The translations under genes were made by a program, and so were the position numbers. Positions 1 through 3,236 of a stretch of DNA of 8,670 nt are shown in pieces (position 1 is the stretch's first letter; each line of letters starts with the position of its first letter). Source of the DNA: Nitrospirota bacterium (lineage in GTDB: Bacteria; Nitrospirota; Thermodesulfovibrionia; JACRGW01). The stretch is taken from assembly GCA_016212195.1 (NCBI GenBank), contig JACRGW010000088.1, positions 1 through 8,670 on the forward strand, given 5' to 3'. Under the pieces are notes generated by a model that searched no databases, was not told where the DNA came from, and saw only the letters and a program-made list of their open reading frames with translations.

Positions 1-1
1 C

Positions 2-1210
2 GGGATTGCTGCCATAAGCGCTGTAGAGGCGATCCGTCAACTAAATAGGGATTGCGAAATCACGATCGTATCAAAGGAACGAGAGCCTGCCTATACCCCG
101 TGCTTTCTTTATAGATATGTGACCGGGGAGATAGAAAAAAAGAGACTTTATATAAGAGGGGATGATTTTTATGATGCAAACAGGATAAAGATCATCTCTG
201 GTGCTGCGGTTACAGAGGTCATGTCTGATGATAACAAGGTCAGGCTCTCGGACGGCATGGAACTGGGGTATGACAGTCTCCTCATAGCAGCAGGCTCAAA
301 TCCTGTTATCCCGGAGATACCGGGTATTGACGGCGAAGGGGTCTTTACTTTTAAGACCATCTCAGATGCGGACAGGATGCTGTCAAAAATTAGAAAATCT
401 AAAGAGGTGGTGGTAATAGGTGCCGGATTTATAGGTCTCGAGATCGCTGAGGCATTATGTATAAAGGGTTGCAGGGTTACGGTTGTTGAGAGAGAGGACA
501 GGATACTTCCAAGGATGCTGGATAGTGAGATGGCAGAGATCGTTCAAAGACACATAGAAAAAAACGGCATAAAAATACTCACAACCAAAGAGGTGGTATT
601 GGTAAAGAGGGGCTTCGGGAATAAGGTTAAAGGGGTAATGCTGAATGATGGTAAGACCATCCCGTGCGATATGGTAATTGTCTCTGTCGGTGTGAGACCT
701 AACCTCGGGATATCGAAAAATGGCTCCATCAAGACCGATCAGGGGATTCTGGTGGATGACAGGATGAGGACAAATATCTCTAATATATATGCAGCAGGAG
801 ATATAGCTGAAATCGAAATCGGCGGTATAAGAAAGGTGAATCCGATACACATAAATGCCGTGAAAAGTGGATGGATTGCCGGGTGTAATATGGCTGGCGA
901 TGAAAGATATCTCGATGCACATCTTGAGGACATGAACGTAGTAACCTTTTTTGGATTGCCCGTCCTTTCAATCGGTGTCCAGAAAGGAGAAAAGGTATTC
1001 AAGAGGGATACCCCGAAAGGAATGGTAAAGGTCTACACAGGAGGCGACGGGCTTCTGAGAGGTGCTCAACTGATAGGTGATGTATTAAAAGGAGGCATAT
1101 ATCTATCCCTTATGAGGAGGGGTGTTCCTTTAAGCGAAATTCATCCCCCCATTAATTATGGCTCTACCCTGAGGTTTTTAAATCAGGATCTTCTCCCATT
1201 TAGTTGCTAA
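2..1210 (+). CDS. NAD(P)H/FAD-dependent oxidoreductase, 5'-truncated by window edge
   Basis: This is a pyridine nucleotide-disulfide reductase family flavoprotein of the NADH oxidase/CoA-disulfide reductase type. The frame is open from base 2 to a TAA stop, so about 402 residues are visible and only the first few, including most of the N-terminal FAD-binding GxGxxG, are missing. The visible part begins GIAAISAVEAIRQ. A TPCF segment follows, whose Cys codon at 101-103 sits where CoA-disulfide reductase-like enzymes carry their redox cysteine. The NAD(P)H-binding motif VIGAGFIGLEIAEA starts near visible residue 138, and the second FAD motif IYAAGD ends near residue 267. The C-terminus resembles the family's dimerisation domain. 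A GTG at 119 is internal and should not be taken as the start. The substrate cannot be told from sequence. The gene converges on a leftward small gene and stops three bases before a CRISPR-type repeat. Confidence 0.88.
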   Translation, partial: GIAAISAVEAIRQLNRDCEITIVSKEREPAYTPCFLYRYVTGEIEKKRLYIRGDDFYDANRIKIISGAAVTEVMSDDNKVRLSDGMELGYDSLLIAAGSNPVIPEIPGIDGEGVFTFKTISDADRMLSKIRKSKEVVVIGAGFIGLEIAEALCIKGCRVTVVEREDRILPRMLDSEMAEIVQRHIEKNGIKILTTKEVVLVKRGFGNKVKGVMLNDGKTIPCDMVIVSVGVRPNLGISKNGSIKTDQGILVDDRMRTNISNIYAAGDIAEIEIGGIRKVNPIHINAVKSGWIAGCNMAGDERYLDAHLEDMNVVTFFGLPVLSIGVQKGEKVFKRDTPKGMVKVYTGGDGLLRGAQLIGDVLKGGIYLSLMRRGVPLSEIHPPINYGSTLRFLNQDLLPFSC

Positions 1211-1393
1211 AAAGGTCTCAGAGATACTTCCAATAAAACAAGGATTGAAACTTAGACTGTATACCCTCGGTCTCCACAACTGATTTGCCTCTTCGGTCCA
1301 TTTTACGAACAATACCGCATAGATGAAAAAACCAGAAACCTCACCGATAATTCCAAAGGCTATGCCTGCCAAAACACCTCGCAATACTTTCAT
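1178..1393 (-). CDS. Small membrane protein, probably 3'-truncated gene
   Basis: This 71-residue leftward frame starts at an ATG with a strong ribosome binding site (AAGGAGGGA at 1401-1409, 7-nt spacing). Residues 5-32 form one hydrophobic membrane segment rich in Gly, Ile and Phe, followed by a short polar stretch ending NQLWRP (to residue 42). That N-terminus recalls small multi-span membrane proteins that continue well past an LWRP-like motif, but this is from memory and not checked. After residue 42 the reading looks non-coding: it crosses the 37-nt CRISPR-type repeat and then overlaps the convergent oxidoreductase by 33 nt. The start looks real, while the C-terminal third is probably an accidental read-through of a decayed or replaced 3' end. 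No function can be assigned. Confidence 0.45.
   Translation of the reverse strand: MKVLRGVLAGIAFGIIGEVSGFFIYAVLFVKWTEEANQLWRPRVYSLSFNPCFIGSISETFLATKWEKILI
1214..1250 (+). repeat. Solitary CRISPR-type repeat unit
   Basis: This 37-nt stretch starts GTCTCAGAG and ends AACAAGGATTGAAAC. The length and the terminal ATTGAAAC, the typical 8-nt 5' handle of crRNAs from type I and III arrays, match a classic CRISPR repeat read on the + strand. From memory, TTCCA(A/C)TAAAACAAGGATTGAAAC-type endings occur in known arrays. I see no second copy anywhere in the window and no cas gene, so this is one unit and not an array. It lies between the oxidoreductase stop and the decayed end of the leftward membrane gene. 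It may be a relic of an array or an ectopically inserted repeat. Confidence 0.55.
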
Positions 1394-1450
1394 CTTTCCA
1401 TCCCTCCTTGTTCGTTATTGCCGAGTAACAATTAGAGTGTGAAAGGTGGG

Positions 1451-1496
1451 GCCTTTGGGTGTTAACCTCTCTACGAGTCGTAGACAAGCACTCTGT
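1451..1496. repeat. Dispersed 46-bp repeat, copy A
   Basis: This stretch matches 2230-2275 at 42 of 46 positions, in the same orientation and 779 bp away. It begins GCCTTTGGGTG and ends GACAAGCACTCTGT. Inside it, TCTACGAGTCGTAGA (1470-1484) is a perfect 7-bp dyad around a single central G; in copy B the dyad is degenerate. The repeat lies downstream of the DUF5615 toxin gene in its transcription direction, separated from it by a hairpin. No reading frame through it looks protein-like. Confidence 0.8.
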
Positions 1497-1499
1497 TTA

Positions 1500-1540
1500 T
1501 GCCGTTGGTATGCACCGTCTGGTACATACCGTTGCAGGCA
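1500..1540. other. Imperfect hairpin between DUF5615 gene and repeat A
   Basis: The core pairs GGTATG (1507-1512) with CATACC (1525-1530). Inside it, ACC/GGT pair around a GTCT loop with one C/A mismatch. Outer TGCC (1500-1503) and GGCA (1537-1540) can also pair. It lies just beyond the toxin stop codon on the leftward transcript. It has no U-tract, so it is not a classic intrinsic terminator, though it could mark an mRNA 3' end. Confidence 0.45.
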
Positions 1541-1575
1541 ATACAAAATATTCTAATTTAAAACAGTTTTTAGAA

Positions 1576-1938
1576 TCAATCATCTTTGCCCCGAATACGA
1601 ATTACGGTTTCCTCCACAATCCACAAATGCTGGTTGAGAGGCTCAACACCGATAAGAGATATAGTTCGATGAAAAACTTTCATAACATGCTGTTTTGCTT
1701 GGCTACCAACCCTTAAAACAATAATCCCTGCAAATTCTTGAGGTGGATATGCTTTAATGTCGGAAAAATCTGTATCCAGAGTAACCAGAACACGATTTTC
1801 ACTTTTGCACTGGCCTAAAAGAACTGGATCTTTTGTGCCTTTCAATTGTTGCTCATTTACTGTTTTTGCATCATGCCTATTATTGATAAGCAACTCTGCT
1901 ATCTCAATTGGCAAGTTTTCATCTATCTTAAATTGCAT
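1576..1938 (-). CDS. DUF5615 PIN-like toxin
   Basis: This 120-residue protein belongs to the DUF5615 family, a PIN-like fold treated as the putative nuclease toxin of two-gene modules with DUF433 proteins. The diagnostic parts are visible: KIDENLP at residues 4-10 (Asp6, Glu7), the RHDAKTVNEQ region at 21-30, and VTLDTDFSDI at 52-61 with Asp55, Asp57 and Asp60. These acidic residues are expected to form the metal site. GIIVLR near residue 71 is the usual following strand. The length is normal for the family and the frame is intact. The ATG lies 6 nt after the stop of the DUF433 gene, with only a weak GGTAG as ribosome binding site, so translation is probably coupled to the antitoxin. RNase activity is inferred from the fold; the target is unknown. 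Confidence 0.85.
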   Translation of the reverse strand: MQFKIDENLPIEIAELLINNRHDAKTVNEQQLKGTKDPVLLGQCKSENRVLVTLDTDFSDIKAYPPQEFAGIIVLRVGSQAKQHVMKVFHRTISLIGVEPLNQHLWIVEETVIRIRGKDD

Positions 1939-1944
1939 TTCTAC

Positions 1945-2172
1945 CTATACCATTAAGGATACTAGTCTTTCACGAGATAGCTCAGCAGCATATGCTATAG
2001 CTGCTTTAATATCAGTGGGAGTTAGTGAAGGATAGCTTTTTAAGATTTCTGTCTCACTTACACCTTCTGCTAAGTTGTCCAGTATAACTGATACCATTAT
2101 CCGAGTTCCTTTAATACAGGCTTTCCCATGACATACAAGTGGATCTACAGTTATTTTCTCTCTCCAGTTCAT
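1945..2172 (-). CDS. DUF433 family antitoxin
   Basis: This 75-residue DUF433 protein is the usual partner of DUF5615 PIN-like proteins. The family core is clear: ITVDPLVCHGKACIKGTRI (residues 7-25), then a helix-turn-helix-like segment VILDNLAEGVSETEILKSYP and the closing LTPTDIKAAIAYAAEL. DUF433 proteins are thought to neutralise the partner and bind their own promoter. The ATG has a good ribosome binding site (GAGGAGGG, 2179-2186, about 6-nt spacing). The gene precedes the toxin in a tight two-gene leftward operon with a 6-nt gap, the antitoxin-first order of many TA modules. Neutralisation and autorepression are inferred from the family and not seen here. Confidence 0.85.
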   Translation of the reverse strand: MNWREKITVDPLVCHGKACIKGTRIMVSVILDNLAEGVSETEILKSYPSLTPTDIKAAIAYAAELSRERLVSLMV

Positions 2173-2197
2173 GTTTTACCCTCCTCTTTATAAAAGG

Positions 2198-2214
2198 ATT
2201 ATAGGATCATTATA
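2198..2214 (-). promoter_or_regulatory. Two overlapping -10-like boxes upstream of DUF433 gene
   Basis: Read leftward, TATAAT occurs twice, at 2214-2209 and 2203-2198, just upstream of the antitoxin ribosome binding site. No good -35 box lies 16-18 nt upstream of either, because that space is taken by repeat B. The promoter assignment is tentative. If correct, the operon starts at the edge of the repeat. Confidence 0.3.
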
Positions 2215-2229
2215 TCATAACAGTACATA

Positions 2230-2275
2230 GCCTTTGGGTGGTAACCTCTTTACGAGTCATAGACAAACACTCTGT
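2230..2275. repeat. Dispersed 46-bp repeat, copy B
   Basis: This is the second copy of the element at 1451-1496, with four substitutions. It begins GCCTTTGGGTG and ends GACAAACACTCTGT. It sits between the hicA stop region and the DUF433 promoter region, so the DUF433/DUF5615 module is bracketed by direct repeats. As in copy A, a TGCC...GGCA hairpin follows on its right side. Confidence 0.8.
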
Positions 2276-2277
2276 CA

Positions 2278-2295
2278 TCTGCCTTTGCGGGCAGA
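2278..2295. other. Short hairpin between hicA and repeat B
   Basis: TCTGCC (2278-2283) and GGCAGA (2290-2295) form a perfect 6-bp stem around a TTTGCG loop. It lies 5 nt beyond the hicA stop on the leftward transcript and 2 nt from repeat B. It lacks a U-tract, so it is a weak terminator candidate at best. It occupies the same relative place as the hairpin beside repeat A. Confidence 0.45.
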
Positions 2296-2300
2296 GCGGT

Positions 2301-2532
2301 TTATCTCAAAAGTTCTTTAAATTTCTCCACTGTTAAATCAGCATCTCTGAGAATGCTTGTTAAAACTTTTGGGTGAAGAATCTTTCCTGAATGATAGGGG
2401 ACAGTTGCTCTCTTGCCTTCTTCATTCCTGTATATCCTGTTGGCTTCCACTCTGTCGCGAAAAAGAAAAACCTGCCCTTTCCAATACCCTTATGGCATCA
2501 GCAGCAGTTACTTTCGGCAGTTTTTCACTCAT
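2301..2532 (-). pseudogene. hicA: HicA-type mRNA interferase toxin, frameshifted
   Basis: Read leftward from the ATG at 2532, the frame gives MSEKLPKVTAADAIRVLERA and then GFSFSRQSGS, a typical HicA N-terminus. It next shifts and stops at 2424-2422, leaving 36 residues. Dropping one base from CAAC at 2442-2439 restores HRIYRNEEGKRATVPYHSG followed by KILHPKVLTSILRDADL and a TAA at 2303-2301. The repaired product of 76 residues has normal HicA length. HicA toxins are small dsRBD-fold ribonucleases with a catalytic His in the GSH motif, and the extra base falls in that His codon. The ATG overlaps the hicB stop as ATGA, so the pair was translationally coupled. Either the toxin is inactivated or this is a sequencing error. 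Confidence 0.85.
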
Positions 2533-2753
2533 ACTGCTACTTCCAACAAGGTGAGACTTACTGAATCTGCCTGCGATATTTCTTCACCGATTTCAATTCT
2601 ATCCTCTACGTGCAGACGAATAGCATCCTTGATATTTTCCAGAACCTCTTCATAAGTATCACCCTGTGTGTAGCAACCCTGAAGTTCAGGGCAAAAAGCA
2701 AAATAGCCATCAATATCCTTTTCTACCACTACCGAAAACTTATATACACTCAT
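2529..2753 (-). CDS. hicB: HicB family antitoxin
   Basis: This 74-residue protein carries the HicB fold (partly degenerate RNase H-like): VVVEKDIDGYFAFCPELQG at residues 8-26, then CYTQGDTYEEVLENIKDAI. It is the short form, ending shortly after the core and lacking a separate C-terminal DNA-binding domain. HicB normally binds and blocks HicA and may repress the operon. The ATG has a near-ideal ribosome binding site (AGGAGGT, 2766-2760, 6-nt spacing). Its stop overlaps the hicA start by 4 nt. Because hicA is frameshifted, this antitoxin may now stand alone, perhaps retained for regulation or for neutralising a related toxin elsewhere, or it may be on its way to loss. Confidence 0.88.
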   Translation of the reverse strand: MSVYKFSVVVEKDIDGYFAFCPELQGCYTQGDTYEEVLENIKDAIRLHVEDRIEIGEEISQADSVSLTLLEVAV

Positions 2754-2772
2754 TTTTTGACCTCCTATATAA

Positions 2773-2801
2773 ATTATAACAATGATATTACTAATTTATA
2801 A
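2773..2801 (-). promoter_or_regulatory. Possible hicBA promoter
   Basis: On the leftward strand a perfect TATAAT (2778-2773) lies 17 nt from a poor -35 hexamer TTATAA (2801-2796). It is 7 nt upstream of the hicB ribosome binding site, which would give a very short leader. The region is AT-rich, so a chance -10 match is possible. Confidence 0.3.
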
Positions 2802-2890
2802 AATGAAATAATAATCATGCCTATGCAAAATAACCAATCAATAGTGGCGCATAATGCATCTTTAATATCCATATCTATATTTAAATTCAT
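2774..2890 (-). CDS. Possible 38-residue single-pass membrane peptide
   Basis: A leftward frame from an ATG at 2890 encodes 38 residues. It starts with an acidic MNLNIDMDIKDALCAT and ends in a hydrophobic segment from about residue 18 to the end (IDWLFCIGMIIISF and onwards), enough to cross a membrane once. AAAAGGG lies about 8 nt upstream of the ATG as a plausible ribosome binding site. It sits between a near-consensus leftward promoter (3130-3103) and hicB, 20 nt before the hicB ATG. AT-rich DNA readily gives hydrophobic frames by chance, and I recognise no family, so this is tentative. Confidence 0.3.
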   Translation of the reverse strand: MNLNIDMDIKDALCATIDWLFCIGMIIISFYKLVISLL

Positions 2891-3013
2891 ACCTGATTCC
2901 CTTTTGGTTTAGCAGGCTTTATTTTTTTGTCTCATGTTATGCATAATTGGTTATAAAACTTTTTCCCCTTTCCCTGCCCGCAATAAACAGCTAACTCCTT
3001 CATATCCGAACCA

Positions 3014-3052
3014 GGTTCGTTTATCCTTCCAATTTGGGAGTATAGACGAACC
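3014..3052. other. Long imperfect hairpin, 17-bp stem
   Basis: The arms 3014-3030 and 3036-3052 pair over 17 positions around an AATTT loop, with two G-U pairs and one mismatch. Left arm: GGTTCGTTTATCCTTCC; right arm: GGGAGTATAGACGAACC. A further copy of CGAACC at 3007-3012 gives a second perfect dyad CGAACCAGGTTCG (3007-3019), so alternative pairings exist. It lies about 45 nt downstream of the predicted start of the leftward transcript. It may be a structured leader, an operator or a palindromic repeat. Confidence 0.6.
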
Positions 3053-3102
3053 ATGGGGCAGAAAAACGAAGTTTATTAATCTGTCCTTTCAGGATTTATC
3101 CC

Positions 3103-3130
3103 ATTATATCAAGAATCAAAAGGATGTCAA
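3103..3130 (-). promoter_or_regulatory. Near-consensus sigma70-type promoter, leftward
   Basis: On the minus strand TTGACA (3130-3125) is followed after 16 nt by TATAAT (3108-3103). Both hexamers are perfect and the spacer is only 1 nt below optimum. Transcription would start near 3096 and run left through the hairpin, the 38-residue frame and hicBA. This is the best promoter match in the window. Confidence 0.6.
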
Positions 3131-3157
3131 GGATCGCTGGGAATCATCAATACTCAC

Positions 3158-3186
3158 TTGCAAACCCTTCCTTTTGATGTTATTCT
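3158..3186 (+). promoter_or_regulatory. Candidate promoter for radical SAM-rng-tpiA-secG operon
   Basis: TTGCAA (3158-3163) and TATTCT (3181-3186) are separated by 17 nt, each matching 4 of 6 consensus bases. The predicted start near 3193 lies upstream of both plausible radical SAM starts, 3210 and 3237. It stands back-to-back with the leftward promoter, forming a divergent pair. Confidence 0.35.
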
Positions 3187-3221
3187 CTCGATATGAATTT
3201 CTGGATTTAATGTTCAGATTT

Positions 3222-3227
3222 AAGGAG
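3222..3227 (+). promoter_or_regulatory. Ribosome binding site deciding the radical SAM start
   Basis: AAGGAG lies 9 nt before a TTG (3237) and 6 nt before a CTG (3234), both in frame. The nearest in-frame ATG (3210) has no such site upstream. This favours a non-ATG start giving a protein beginning (L)DNFLPLVQRPSRYIGNE, the length expected for the family's N-terminus. Confidence 0.45.
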
Positions 3228-3236
3228 AAACCACTG

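Larger units (their letters stand above)
2891..3236. other. Intergenic control region between hicBA side and radical SAM operon
   Basis: This 346-nt stretch has no gene I trust. The + frame is open from 2934 into the radical SAM gene, but its translation is not protein-like and does not match the start expected for the family. The region holds a leftward promoter (3103-3130), a rightward promoter candidate (3158-3186), a strong hairpin (3014-3052) and a T-run (2922-2928). A 23-residue leftward frame (3003-2932) lacks a ribosome binding site and is not supported. Confidence 0.5.

Noticed and set aside
455..1002. Long leftward open frames opposite the oxidoreductase
   Set aside because: They are antisense shadows of a well-recognised flavoprotein gene, with no ribosome binding sites or family motifs.
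1451..1540. Integron attC site
   Set aside because: The repeat and hairpin have the right general position, but I could not find the conserved R'/R'' core sequences (GTTRRRY and its partner), and no integrase gene is visible.
1459..2035. Rightward open frames across the DUF433/DUF5615 module
   Set aside because: They overlap two recognised leftward genes, and the translations are not protein-like.
2278..2295. Rho-independent terminator after hicA
   Set aside because: The stem is only 6 bp and no U-tract follows on the leftward transcript, so I list it only as a hairpin.
2357..2801. Rightward open frames across hicBA
   Set aside because: They are antisense to hicB and the frameshifted hicA; no start signals or family match.
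2932..3003. Leftward 23-residue frame starting MKELAVYCGQGKGK
   Set aside because: It has no ribosome binding site before its ATG, and the resemblance to a nucleotide-binding loop is too short to mean anything.
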